Of a stretch of DNA of 64,000 bases, positions 53,493-61,943 are shown piece by piece. Location: contig NZ_CP016020.1 of NCBI RefSeq assembly GCF_001889165.1, forward strand, positions 1,834,501 through 1,898,500, written 5' to 3'. Under the pieces are notes generated by a model that was not told the DNA's origin, did no database searches, and saw only the letters and a program-made list of their open reading frames with translations. The first letter of the stretch is position 1. Each line of letters starts with the position of its first letter. This DNA comes from Bacillus weihaiensis. Lineage in GTDB: Bacteria; Bacillota; Bacilli; Bacillales; Bacillaceae. Both the position numbers and the translations under genes were made by a program.

Positions 53493-55682
53493 ATGAGGAA
53501 TGTTTGTAAAGTTATTCATTCAATACCTGGCAGAACAAGAATAAAAATTAATCAATGTCCTTATAATCCAAATGAAATTGAAGCAAGATTAAGATCTATT
53601 CCGGGAATTACTTCGGCAACATATTCACAGATTACACAAAATGCTTTAGTGTATCATAGCTCCAGTCAATTACAATCTATGAGTCTTGCTTATTTACAAT
53701 CTTTATTTAATCGTAGAGAAGAAGTTGCGTTGTCGTCGGGATTAAAGGATAAAGAAGGATTCAATGAAATCAAGAAGCAGGCTAAAGAAGTTGGGTTTGT
53801 TTTAGCTACACTTCTACTTGAAAAGTTATTACTATCAACATCACCGACAACAATGTTAAAGCTAATTACACCATCATCAATTGCTGTTTTAATCGCTTCA
53901 AGGAAAACAATTAGAACAGGGTTGTCTTCTATATTTAATCCAAATCCTGAAACTTTGACTACAGCTGCTCTTATTGCATCGCTACTAAAGGGTAGTCCTC
54001 AATCAGCACTAGTTATCTATTTTATGTCCACAATAAGTGAAATTTTAACAGAATACACAATGAACCGAACTCGTGGTTATGTGAAAGAAATGATGGAAAT
54101 TGATACACCGTTTGCCTGGTTAATGACCGAAGAGGGTCATGAAGTGAAAGTGCCTACAAATCAAGTAAGAATTGGCGATAAAATTATAGCATTTCAGGGA
54201 GAGAAAATTCCATTTGATGGGACCGTATTATCTTATTCAGCACAGGTTGACCAGTCTTCTATTACTGGGGAATACCAACCAGCTCATGTAATAAGTGGTC
54301 ATTATGTGTATGCAGGAAGCATCATCACAGAAGGGAAAATTGTCATTGAGGTTGATAAGATTGGTGAAGACTTAGCCGTCAATCGAATGATTAAACTTAT
54401 TGAAGAAGCCCAAGACAAACAAGCACCTATTCAAATGATGTCTGATCGATTTACTCGAAAGGTCGTACCTATCTCATTTGCCATGGCAGCATTAATATTC
54501 ATCGTTACAAAAGATTGGAATCGTGTATTGAACATGCTAGTCATTGATTATGTGTGTGGCGTGAAGCTATCAACTGCTACAGCTATCTCAGCTTCAATTG
54601 GTAAAGCTGCAAGAAAGGGGGTACTCATTAAAGGCGGGCAAACCCTTGAAACATTAGCTAAGGTAAATACGGTTATTTTTGATAAAACGGGTACGATTAC
54701 TGAGGGAAGACCAATCGTTACAAATATTCAAACATTTAATGGCTATTCTGAACAGGAAATATTAGGGCTAGCAGCTTCAGCAGAAGAACATTCTTCTCAT
54801 CCAATTGCTGAGGCAATTACCTTAGAGGCAAAATCTAGAGCAATTGACATTCCAGAACACGACGATGAAACCCTTGAAAATATTATTGGTAAAGGCATTT
54901 CCGTTCTAGTGCAGAAGGAAAAGGTAATTGTCGGAAGTCGAAGCTTTATGGAAGACAATGAAATTACAATTGATACAACTGAAACAACAGGAGTATATGT
55001 TGCGAAAGAAGAGCAATTAATTGGCATTATCGAGATTGAAGACCAGGTACGGCAAGGGATGAATCGTTGTATGAATCAAATGCGCCGACACGGGATTGAC
55101 GAAGTTATTATGCTTACAGGAGATTATAAGCAATCAGCGAAAAATATAGCAAATCGTACTTCAATAGATGAATATATTGCTGAAGCAATGCCACAAGAAA
55201 AAGCAAGCTTTGTACGATTCCTAAAGAAAGAAAAAGATCGAACAATCATGATGGTTGGAGACGGAATTAATGATGCACCTGCCCTTGCGTATGCGGACAT
55301 TGGTGTTACGTTAGGTGCGAAAAAGACGGATATTGCAATTGAAACAGCAGATGTTGTGATTCATTCAGATAATCCTTTACTACTCTCCGATGTTGTTAGA
55401 CTATCTCAACAAACAATGAATACGATCAAGCAAAATGTTCTAGCAACTCTCATCATTAATACAGCAGCTATCGCGTTAGGCACTTTTGGAAGGATTCAGC
55501 CTATTACAGGTGCAGCCATTCATAATGCCGCAACGATTGGCGTCGTCTTGAATAGCGCAAAATTAATTGTAACGGGAGGAAGAATGAATGTATTTCAAAT
55601 ACAAAATCATTCACTTAATACCAGGAAGAATAAGACTAACAGTCCCGGCATTAGCGAACACAAGCGAGTATTCAGCTATTGA
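53493..55682 (+). CDS. P-type ATPase with N-terminal HMA2-type domain
   Basis: The 729-residue pump has an HMA2-type domain at residues 1-75 (VIHSIPGRTRIKINQCPYN), membrane helices, an A domain with DQSSITGEYQPAHV, the P domain DKTGTITEGRPIV (phospho-Asp near residue 397), TGDYKQSAKNIA, MVGDGINDAPALAYADIG and two last helices. It belongs to the heavy-metal P1B type. The membrane metal motif is not CPC/SPC/TPC but VCGVKLSTATA (Cys near residue 355), without proline, so the metal cannot be assigned. The last 32 residues overlap the next gene in another frame. Transition-metal export or loading of an iron compartment are candidates. Confidence 0.88.
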   Translation: MRNVCKVIHSIPGRTRIKINQCPYNPNEIEARLRSIPGITSATYSQITQNALVYHSSSQLQSMSLAYLQSLFNRREEVALSSGLKDKEGFNEIKKQAKEVGFVLATLLLEKLLLSTSPTTMLKLITPSSIAVLIASRKTIRTGLSSIFNPNPETLTTAALIASLLKGSPQSALVIYFMSTISEILTEYTMNRTRGYVKEMMEIDTPFAWLMTEEGHEVKVPTNQVRIGDKIIAFQGEKIPFDGTVLSYSAQVDQSSITGEYQPAHVISGHYVYAGSIITEGKIVIEVDKIGEDLAVNRMIKLIEEAQDKQAPIQMMSDRFTRKVVPISFAMAALIFIVTKDWNRVLNMLVIDYVCGVKLSTATAISASIGKAARKGVLIKGGQTLETLAKVNTVIFDKTGTITEGRPIVTNIQTFNGYSEQEILGLAASAEEHSSHPIAEAITLEAKSRAIDIPEHDDETLENIIGKGISVLVQKEKVIVGSRSFMEDNEITIDTTETTGVYVAKEEQLIGIIEIEDQVRQGMNRCMNQMRRHGIDEVIMLTGDYKQSAKNIANRTSIDEYIAEAMPQEKASFVRFLKKEKDRTIMMVGDGINDAPALAYADIGVTLGAKKTDIAIETADVVIHSDNPLLLSDVVRLSQQTMNTIKQNVLATLIINTAAIALGTFGRIQPITGAAIHNAATIGVVLNSAKLIVTGGRMNVFQIQNHSLNTRKNKTNSPGISEHKRVFSY

Positions 55683-56160
55683 AGAGATGTTTGAATCAAT
55701 TAAGGGGATAGAGAACGTAAGAATTGAACCGATCATACAAGGAATGATTATTCACTATAATCAAACTGAATTGAATCATAAGCATGTATTAAGATATATT
55801 AGTCTTTTTTTTCAACAAGCGCAGGCTGATATCCATACATTACTTCCAGGTAGGGAGGAATTGAGGAAGGACTTAATTAGATCCTTTATTTCAGGATCGT
55901 TATTACTGGCTGCTTTTCTTAGAAATAATGTGAAGCATCGACCAGATGCTTTTGATTATTTAGTCGTGATTTCAACTTCATATACGGTCCTATCTCATGG
56001 TGAAAATAAACTAAGTCATCCTGATGTAATTACAGGTATTATTTCAATGTTGTCCCTAGGGGCTCAAAATATATTACAAGTAGCTATGGTAACGTGGGTC
56101 GTAAATTTAATTGAAGTTTTTAATGATATGAGAAGAAGCTCTCAGCTTCTTTATCTATAA
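55588..56160 (+). CDS. HMA2-type domain protein with membrane helices
   Basis: The 190-residue protein starts at ATG 55588, after GGGAGGA, inside the end of the ATPase gene (95-nt overlap, different frame). Its HMA2-type domain opens YKIIHLIPGRIRLTVPALAN and ends MIIHYNQTELNHK; two or three membrane helices follow (SFISGSLLLAAFLR; DYLVVISTSYTVLSHG; DVITGIISMLSLGAQNILQV). It resembles the N-terminal part of the ATPase, as if derived from the same kind of gene. It probably forms a complex with the pump. Confidence 0.8.
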   Translation: MYFKYKIIHLIPGRIRLTVPALANTSEYSAIEEMFESIKGIENVRIEPIIQGMIIHYNQTELNHKHVLRYISLFFQQAQADIHTLLPGREELRKDLIRSFISGSLLLAAFLRNNVKHRPDAFDYLVVISTSYTVLSHGENKLSHPDVITGIISMLSLGAQNILQVAMVTWVVNLIEVFNDMRRSSQLLYL

Positions 56161-56191
56161 ATATTTCTACTAATATAGGGGGAAAATAATC

Positions 56192-56422
56192 ATGACTTTT
56201 AACAAAGATTTTTTAATGGGATTTGTATCTGGAACAGTAGTTGGGGCGGTAGGATACCGTTTGTATGAACAAAACAGTGGTCAATTACAAAACTTAATTC
56301 AACAGGGTGCTCCGCAGCTAAGCTTTACTCCTAATAAAGCGGAACCAAGCGTTGAAGATTTAGTCTCTCAAAAAGAAAGATTAGAAGATTTAATTGCGGA
56401 AAAGCAAAGTTCTTCAAATTAA
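56192..56422 (+). CDS. Small single-helix protein of the metal cluster
   Basis: The 76-residue protein has one glycine-rich membrane helix (MGFVSGTVVGAVGYRLYE) near the N-terminus and a soluble tail with a helix EDLVSQKERLEDLIAEKQ. The Gly-zipper helix plus tail recalls the small PacL proteins that accompany P1B ATPases in mycobacteria, but the His/Asp metal motif of PacL is absent. ATG follows TAGGGGGA. It ends the cluster, with a terminator behind it. Confidence 0.7.
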   Translation: MTFNKDFLMGFVSGTVVGAVGYRLYEQNSGQLQNLIQQGAPQLSFTPNKAEPSVEDLVSQKERLEDLIAEKQSSSN

Positions 56423-56454
56423 TAGTATATTGAACTGGAAATAAGCTAAATAAG

Positions 56455-56487
56455 AAAAAACGACTAATCTAAGTGTTAGTCGTTTTT
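56455..56487. terminator. Bidirectional terminator after metal cluster
   Basis: AAAAAACGACTAA and TTAGTCGTTTTT pair perfectly around an 8-nt loop. Confidence 0.85.
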
Positions 56488-56608
56488 CGCTATTAAATAA
56501 AGGTCTTTTTTTTATATGCATTGTAATATTCATCCATCAAGAGAAGCTTCTATTCGAGCTAGCTCTTCATAGAAGGATTAAACGACTTGATTTACACTTA
56601 AGTAAGGA

Positions 56609-57838
56609 CTACCTCGGAACCGCAATCGGTATTCTAATCGTAAATGTTGTACCTTGACCAAGATTACTTGAAATGGCAATCGTTCCTTTCATCGCTTTAA
56701 TAATACTATATACGACCATCATTCCAAGACCAGTTCCTTTTTCCTTCGTTGAAAAATAAGGCTCGCCAATACGATTCAACTGCTCTTTCGTCATACCAAT
56801 ACCTGTGTCAGAAATCTGAATCAATACATGTTTTTGAAAAATAGAAGTGTAAATAGTTAAGACTCCTCCATCCGGCATTGCCTCAATACAGTTTTTCGTA
56901 ATATTTAAAAAGCATTGATGGAATTGTTGTTTATTTCCTTGAATGACGCATGATACGAGCTCTGATTCGATCCTAACAGAATTCATATGCGCATAAGTTG
57001 ATATGATATCTTCAATATGTTTTAAATGAATGCCGATATCTAATAGTTCCCAGTAGGCTGGGGCAGGCTTTGCAAAGGTAAGATAATCATTAATAATATT
57101 TGAAGCGGTATCAAGTTCCTCAAGCGCCAATCGGATATACTCTTTCCTTTTTTCAAGCGGAAGATCTTCACTCTCCAATACAAGCTGAAGAAAGCCCTTA
57201 GTAACAGTTAATGGATTTCGCACTTCATGTGAAACACTAGCAGCTAGCTGACTAACAACCTCTGATTTCTCTGCTTTAATAATTTGCTGTCGTAGAGAAA
57301 CTGTTTCTCTCATAGCTTCCATAATATATCCAACGATAATCATTGCAATAACAGGTGTGATTAACAGAAAAACAGTATGATATGAATCTATCTGATGATC
57401 ATTCATGAAAAAGAACATGAATAAAGGAACAAGACATGCGAAAGCTACCATGGCTTGAAGTTTTTTTGTCATTGTCCATTTAAAAAATCTAGGTGAAAGT
57501 AGGCCACAAGCAAGTCCGACACTTCCAAAGATAAGAAAAAAAGGAATGAAAGTAGAAGTGAGACCGTAAACGAAAAGATAGACAAGTAACATAATGATAA
57601 ATAATAGAATAGAAACAAAGATGCCTCCGTACAAACTACCAATGATAAATGGAATGAATTTTAAATCCTGTATAAAAGAGTGATCTAATTGTAACAGTAT
57701 ACAAAGGATAATCGTTACTGCTGTCACGACAGTAATGACTATTTTACTATGATCATTACCAGTTTTTTCAGCCCATAAGTGTTGTAGGAAAATACCTACT
57801 AAAATGAAGAGTAAATTTAATAAAAGTCCATATAGCAT
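56609..57838 (-). CDS. KinB-like membrane histidine kinase
   Basis: The 409-residue kinase has six N-terminal membrane helices to about residue 175 and no large external domain, then HisKA (QLAASVSHEVRNPLTVTKGF with the phospho-His) and HATPase (NCIEAMPDGGVL; SDTGIGMTKEQL; GTGLGMMVVYSIIKAM). This layout matches the sporulation kinase KinB and its relatives, which feed phosphate to Spo0F. No response regulator gene is adjacent, as is usual for such kinases. KinB's lipoprotein partner KapB is also not seen here. Confidence 0.85.
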   Translation of the reverse strand: MLYGLLLNLLFILVGIFLQHLWAEKTGNDHSKIVITVVTAVTIILCILLQLDHSFIQDLKFIPFIIGSLYGGIFVSILLFIIMLLVYLFVYGLTSTFIPFFLIFGSVGLACGLLSPRFFKWTMTKKLQAMVAFACLVPLFMFFFMNDHQIDSYHTVFLLITPVIAMIIVGYIMEAMRETVSLRQQIIKAEKSEVVSQLAASVSHEVRNPLTVTKGFLQLVLESEDLPLEKRKEYIRLALEELDTASNIINDYLTFAKPAPAYWELLDIGIHLKHIEDIISTYAHMNSVRIESELVSCVIQGNKQQFHQCFLNITKNCIEAMPDGGVLTIYTSIFQKHVLIQISDTGIGMTKEQLNRIGEPYFSTKEKGTGLGMMVVYSIIKAMKGTIAISSNLGQGTTFTIRIPIAVPR

Positions 57839-58083
57839 AAATCAACCTAGCTTTCCTGAAGAAATTTAGAATTCGTGTTAGTATGAACGCGGATAATAGA
57901 GGAATCATCTATTTTTGTATTATATGGATATTCCATTTGAAAAATGGAATTACCTGTTTAATCTCTTTAAATTTACAATTCTTTAAAATTATTTACGATG
58001 AATTTACATTCAGAGGCTAGTAAAGAGACAAGGAGGGGGGGATGATTATTAAGTATTCACTCATTCAATCTAAAAGACAAAGA
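57839..58083. other. Intergenic gap before repeat copy D
   Basis: This 245-nt stretch lies upstream of the kinase gene (which is on the minus strand). It should hold that gene's promoter. I see no other feature, and AAGGAGGGGGGATG at 58030 is not followed by a long frame. Confidence 0.4.
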
Positions 58084-58205
58084 AGAGGCTGGGACAAAAC
58101 AAAGAACCAGGCACCCTCCGATACAAACTATTGTGTGCACTAGATAAATCAGTGCGTACATATAGTCGTTACGATAAGGTGCCAGGCACTTCTGTCCCAG
58201 CTTCC
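58084..58205 (-). repeat. Inverted-repeat element R1, copy D
   Basis: The reverse-oriented copy reads AGAGGCTGGGACAAAACAAAG to TTCTGTCCCAGCTTCC on the + strand and abuts the glutaminase stop codon directly. It differs from copy C at a few positions. It can form a long hairpin after the glutaminase message. Confidence 0.92.
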
Positions 58206-59135
58206 TTAAAACATACTCAATTGATATTTTTTGGATAGGTGTTCTAAAAGAGCAATACCTGCGATGCTATTCCCTTTTTTATCAAGAGAAGGACCATAAA
58301 TACCAATGCCGAATTTACCTGGTACTGCCGCCATAATTCCTCCAGATACACCACTTTTAGCAGGGATGCCAATTTTAATGGCGAATTCTCCTGATGCGTT
58401 ATACATACCACAAGTGACCATGAAGGTTTTACAGATTTTAGCGATAGAAGGGGGCATTCGTTCCTCACCAGTTATAGGATCAACACCATTCATAGCGAAA
58501 ACTAAGCCTATTCTTGCTAAATCAAGGCAGTTTAGTTCAATAGCACATTGCTTTGTGTATAAATCAATTAAATCATCAATATTTTCATCAATTAAGTGAT
58601 GCTGCTTTAAGAAATAACAGAGGGAGCGATTTAAATCAGCGGTGTCGTATTCAGATTTTGCCACTTCTTCATTGAAGGAAATGGCAGAGTTATTAGCCAT
58701 TTTTCGAATAAACTTAAGGAGTTTTTCTAACCTAGCTGCTACAGATTCTCCACTTATTAAATGGGTCACGACTAATGCACCAGCATTAATCATCGGATTC
58801 AGTGGTTTGGAAGGTACCATGGACTCTAATCTAGCGATGGAGTTGAAAGGATCTCCTGTGGGTTCCATTCCAACCTTTTCAAAAACAGCATCAGGACCGT
58901 TTTCAATTAGAACCATTGCTAAGCTAATAATTTTAGAGATACTTTGAAGCGTCATTTTTTCAATAATGTCTCCTGCGAAAACACAATGACCGTCAGGATA
59001 GGATATGGCAATTGATAAATCTTCGACATTAGCTCTCCCTAGTGCAGGAATATAGTCTGCTACATTTCCATCTTTCGTTACTTTTTTTGCCTCGTATACA
59101 AATGCTTGTAATTCTTCGTTTTTTCGACAAAACAT
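58206..59135 (-). CDS. glsA: Glutaminase A
   Basis: The enzyme hydrolyses glutamine to glutamate and ammonia. The 309-residue sequence has the serine-dependent beta-lactamase-like fold with the catalytic SxxK in LQSISKIISLA, plus PTGDPFNSIARLE, PLNPMINAGALVVTHL and the C-terminal GIPAKSGVSGGIMAAVPGKFG. I place the start at ATG 59135 (MFCRKNEELQAF), matching where other Bacillus glutaminases begin, 4 nt after GGTGATC. Monocistronic. Confidence 0.94.
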   Translation of the reverse strand: MFCRKNEELQAFVYEAKKVTKDGNVADYIPALGRANVEDLSIAISYPDGHCVFAGDIIEKMTLQSISKIISLAMVLIENGPDAVFEKVGMEPTGDPFNSIARLESMVPSKPLNPMINAGALVVTHLISGESVAARLEKLLKFIRKMANNSAISFNEEVAKSEYDTADLNRSLCYFLKQHHLIDENIDDLIDLYTKQCAIELNCLDLARIGLVFAMNGVDPITGEERMPPSIAKICKTFMVTCGMYNASGEFAIKIGIPAKSGVSGGIMAAVPGKFGIGIYGPSLDKKGNSIAGIALLEHLSKKYQLSMF

Positions 59136-59261
59136 CATGATCACCATTCTTAGTATGGCAACTACATGAGTGGGATTATACTCTCTTTTTAATATGAAAA
59201 TAAATGGATAAAAACAAGAGAACTAACAAAGAGTAAATTTGTACAGAGAGGAGGGAATATG

Positions 59262-59447
59262 ATGGCTAACTTAAATGAATTAGAGCTTCAAAATCTTCGT
59301 CATTTAATCGGTGGACACGATACTGTTGCTACGAAGCTTGATACATATGCGCAACAATGTACGGATCCACAAATTAAATCAATGCTTCAGAACCATGCAA
59401 ACAGTGCACGTCAAACAAAGCAGCAATTAATGACATTTTTAGGATAG
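59262..59447 (+). CDS. Spore coat CotF-like protein, N-terminal-type half
   Basis: The 61-residue helical protein reads ANLNELELQNLRHLIGGHDT, then VATKLDTYAQQCTDPQIKSM and LQNHANSARQTKQQLMTFLG. It fits one helix pair of the CotF-like ferritin-type bundle found in many Bacillus spore coat proteins. ATG 59262 lies 6 nt after GAGGAGGG. It is 12 nt before a second gene of the same type, so the two products may pair to make a four-helix bundle. Confidence 0.8.
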   Translation: MANLNELELQNLRHLIGGHDTVATKLDTYAQQCTDPQIKSMLQNHANSARQTKQQLMTFLG

Positions 59448-59459
59448 GAGGGATTTTAT

Positions 59460-59714
59460 ATGTTAAGTGAAAAAACAATGGTAGCAGACTATTTGTCAGA
59501 GTTAAACGCAAGTTTAGGAACATATGCTCAAATTATTTCTCAATGTGATAATCAACAGCTTCGTCAAACAATCATTCAAATTCGTAACGGTGATGAGCAG
59601 AAGCAATGGGAGCTTTATCAAGCAGCACTTCAGCACAATTACTACACACCTGCTTCTCAAGCTGAAACACAAGACATCCAGCAGGTGAAGCAACAATTCA
59701 TACAAGGGAACTAA
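59460..59714 (+). CDS. Spore coat CotF-like protein, second half
   Basis: The 84-residue protein reads KTMVADYLSELNASLGTYAQ, then ISQCDNQQLRQTIIQIRNGD and LYQAALQHNYYTPASQAETQ, the pattern of the CotF family C-terminal part. AGGAGGG precedes the ATG. A terminator follows. It is co-transcribed with the gene at 59262 and is expected in the mother cell during sporulation; the sigma factor site was not found. Confidence 0.85.
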   Translation: MLSEKTMVADYLSELNASLGTYAQIISQCDNQQLRQTIIQIRNGDEQKQWELYQAALQHNYYTPASQAETQDIQQVKQQFIQGN

Positions 59715-59721
59715 TCCTAGT

Positions 59722-59750
59722 AAAAAGGTCCTTAACAGGATCTTTTTTTA
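59722..59750 (+). terminator. Rho-independent terminator
   Basis: AAAAAGGTCCT and AGGATCTTTTTTT pair (one G-T) around TTAAC. It closes the coat gene pair. Confidence 0.8.
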
Positions 59751-59885
59751 CTTATAAAATCGAAACTAGTTTAAACGCCTCAATTTCAAAATCAGGAAAT
59801 ATATCCAAGCCGACTAGTATTCGTTGCATATATATACCATTGTGATGGCCGTAATAGGAGGTGATAGTGTATAAGTAGCAGTAGA

Positions 59886-60365
59886 GTGACAGGGAATCAT
59901 CCTATGCATATGCTCCTCACCAGTAATAGGAGAACAACAGATCTTCTAGAACGTGAGATAGGAGAAAGCGTGAAAATTAAGGTGGTTAATCAATTCTATA
60001 ACTTAGATAAAGAGTCACACACCCTGCGGTTAATTAGGGAGAGTGTAACAATTTCTCCTAACCAAACTAGCATGGTCGCCCATAACTATGTTTGTATCAA
60101 TCCGTCATTCATTCCGAAAAGTGTCTATTATAGTATGATTCAAAAACAAAGTGGAATTGGTCATTATCTTCGAGAAAATCAAATAAAGGCTAACAGAGTC
60201 ATTATAGAATATGGCATCATCAATACCTCTTCTATCCCTTATCAGCATAAATTAAGAATTACCGGAAAACTCATTCCTTATAAGCGCTATCAGCTAACCT
60301 TTTTAGGTAGTTCACAACCTGGTTTTAACATCACTGAATATTTTCACCCAAACCTATTTAAGTAA
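59886..60365 (+). CDS. Chorismate pyruvate-lyase-like protein (DUF98)
   Basis: The 159-residue protein matches the DUF98 / chorismate lyase family, which makes 4-hydroxybenzoate from chorismate. Seen are LLEREIGESVKIKVVNQFYN, then HTLRLIRESVTISPNQTSMV, PKSVYYSMIQKQSGIGHYLR and ENQIKANRVIIEYG, in family order. The start is unclear: GTG 59886 lies far from the strong AGGAGGTGAT (59856-59865), whereas the codon at the right distance is ATA 59871. It precedes two adenylate-forming ligases, so it may provide their aromatic acid. Chorismate lyase activity is inferred. Confidence 0.7.
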   Translation: MTGNHPMHMLLTSNRRTTDLLEREIGESVKIKVVNQFYNLDKESHTLRLIRESVTISPNQTSMVAHNYVCINPSFIPKSVYYSMIQKQSGIGHYLRENQIKANRVIIEYGIINTSSIPYQHKLRITGKLIPYKRYQLTFLGSSQPGFNITEYFHPNLFK

Positions 60366-60581
60366 ATGAGTTTTCAACACAAATCTATCTACTAGAATGG
60401 TAGGCGTATTACTAGTTTTTTACATTCTCTATCACTTTTTACATTCCTTTTCATAAAGTAGATGTAGCGGGTAGAGGCATAATTTGAAGCCAAGTCTATG
60501 GTACATCTTGAAAAAAATTTTTTAACTAGTTTCAAAGTTAATGAAAAAGTATCTATGAAACAATCAGGAGGGTTTTCAAGC

Positions 60582-61919
60582 ATGACTTCAATATTTGAAG
60601 AAAAACTTCGTAAGTTAAAAAAACCGATGCCAATGTCACGTCATTTTGCATCTAACACGCTACATCCAGACTCAATGTCACCGCAAAAAATTCAGCAATA
60701 TCAACTTGATTCCTTAAAGGAAATCTTAAAACGATCATACGATCAAAATGAATTTTATCGCGCAAAAATGGAAGAGGCAGGATTTTCTCCTAAAGAATTT
60801 AAAAAGTTGGAAGATATTCAGAAGATTCCGTTTTTAAATAAGGATGAGTTAAGAGGAAATCCTTATATCTTATTAACTTGCGATAAAGAAGATGTTGCAT
60901 TAGTTCAGGTTTCCACAGGTACAACAGGTGGAGAAGAAATATATATGCTTTATACGTGGAATGATTACTATTTACATGACTTAGCTCCACGATATCCAAA
61001 GCTCTTCCCAATTGACCCACCTGATGTTTGTTTAAATGGCTTACCTTATGAAATGAGTGCTGCTGGCTTGGCTTTTCATAAAACATTTATGGAAGGCTGT
61101 AATGCAACCGTCATTCCAGCTGGAAAAGGGGGAGCTTACTCTACCCCAGCAAAAACATTAAAAATGATTAAAGACCTAGAGCCAAATGTGATCATTACTA
61201 GTCCATCATGGGCCATTATGTTAGCGGAGGAAGCTAAAAAACAAGACTTTGATTTTACTAGCCTAGAACTAAAAGCAGTCTATTTGACAGGTGAAGGCTG
61301 TTCTCCAGCTTTTCGTCGACGTGTAGAAAAAATCTTTGGTGCAACAGCTAACTTTTTCTACGGTTCATTAGAATGTGGTGTGCTGGGAATCGAATGTGAT
61401 GATCATAGTGGTTATCACTTAACAGAAGCACATGTCTATATGGAAATTGTTGATCCTACTTCTGGAGAAGTCCTTGAGCCAGGGGAAATTGGTGAAATTG
61501 TTATCACAAGTATGTTACGTTATGATGCACCAATTTTACGCTTTAGAACAGGAGATTTAGGTTATATTGAAACAGATCCGTGTGAATGTGGAGTAACGTT
61601 ACCGAAGTTCCATTTACGTGGAAGAGTTCGTGATCAGATTAAGTACAACGGAACATCGTTCTCTCCTTTTTATTTAGAAGAGTTTTTAATGAGTCAGCCA
61701 GAAGTAGGAAATTGGTATGAGTTTGTGATTGATCCTATAGAAGATAATGAAGAAATCCACGTTCGTTGTGAGTTAGCAGAAGGTGTGACTCCTTCAACAG
61801 ATCTTGCCGATGAGTTAGCAAGTAAGATGGAATACTCTACGGGTATACCTTTTTCATTCGAGTTTGTTAAGGAATTACCACGACCAACAGGAAAGACTAT
61901 TCGAGTTGTACACAAATAA
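60582..61919 (+). CDS. Phenylacetate-CoA ligase (PaaK)-type enzyme 1
   Basis: This 445-residue member of the adenylate-forming superfamily has the AMP-binding motif VQVSTGTTGGEEIYMLYT, LNKDELRGNPYIL, FFYGSLECGVLGIECDD, the RFRTGDLGYI block and a zinc-type DPCECGVTLPKFHLRGRVRD, ending with PRPTGKTIRVV (catalytic Lys). These are PaaK marks, so it should activate an aromatic carboxylic acid. The substrate is unknown. ATG 60582 lies 9 nt after AGGAGGG. It is 24 nt before a second such gene. Confidence 0.85.
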   Translation: MTSIFEEKLRKLKKPMPMSRHFASNTLHPDSMSPQKIQQYQLDSLKEILKRSYDQNEFYRAKMEEAGFSPKEFKKLEDIQKIPFLNKDELRGNPYILLTCDKEDVALVQVSTGTTGGEEIYMLYTWNDYYLHDLAPRYPKLFPIDPPDVCLNGLPYEMSAAGLAFHKTFMEGCNATVIPAGKGGAYSTPAKTLKMIKDLEPNVIITSPSWAIMLAEEAKKQDFDFTSLELKAVYLTGEGCSPAFRRRVEKIFGATANFFYGSLECGVLGIECDDHSGYHLTEAHVYMEIVDPTSGEVLEPGEIGEIVITSMLRYDAPILRFRTGDLGYIETDPCECGVTLPKFHLRGRVRDQIKYNGTSFSPFYLEEFLMSQPEVGNWYEFVIDPIEDNEEIHVRCELAEGVTPSTDLADELASKMEYSTGIPFSFEFVKELPRPTGKTIRVVHK

Positions 61920-61943
61920 TTAGCATGGTAAGGGTGTAATGCA

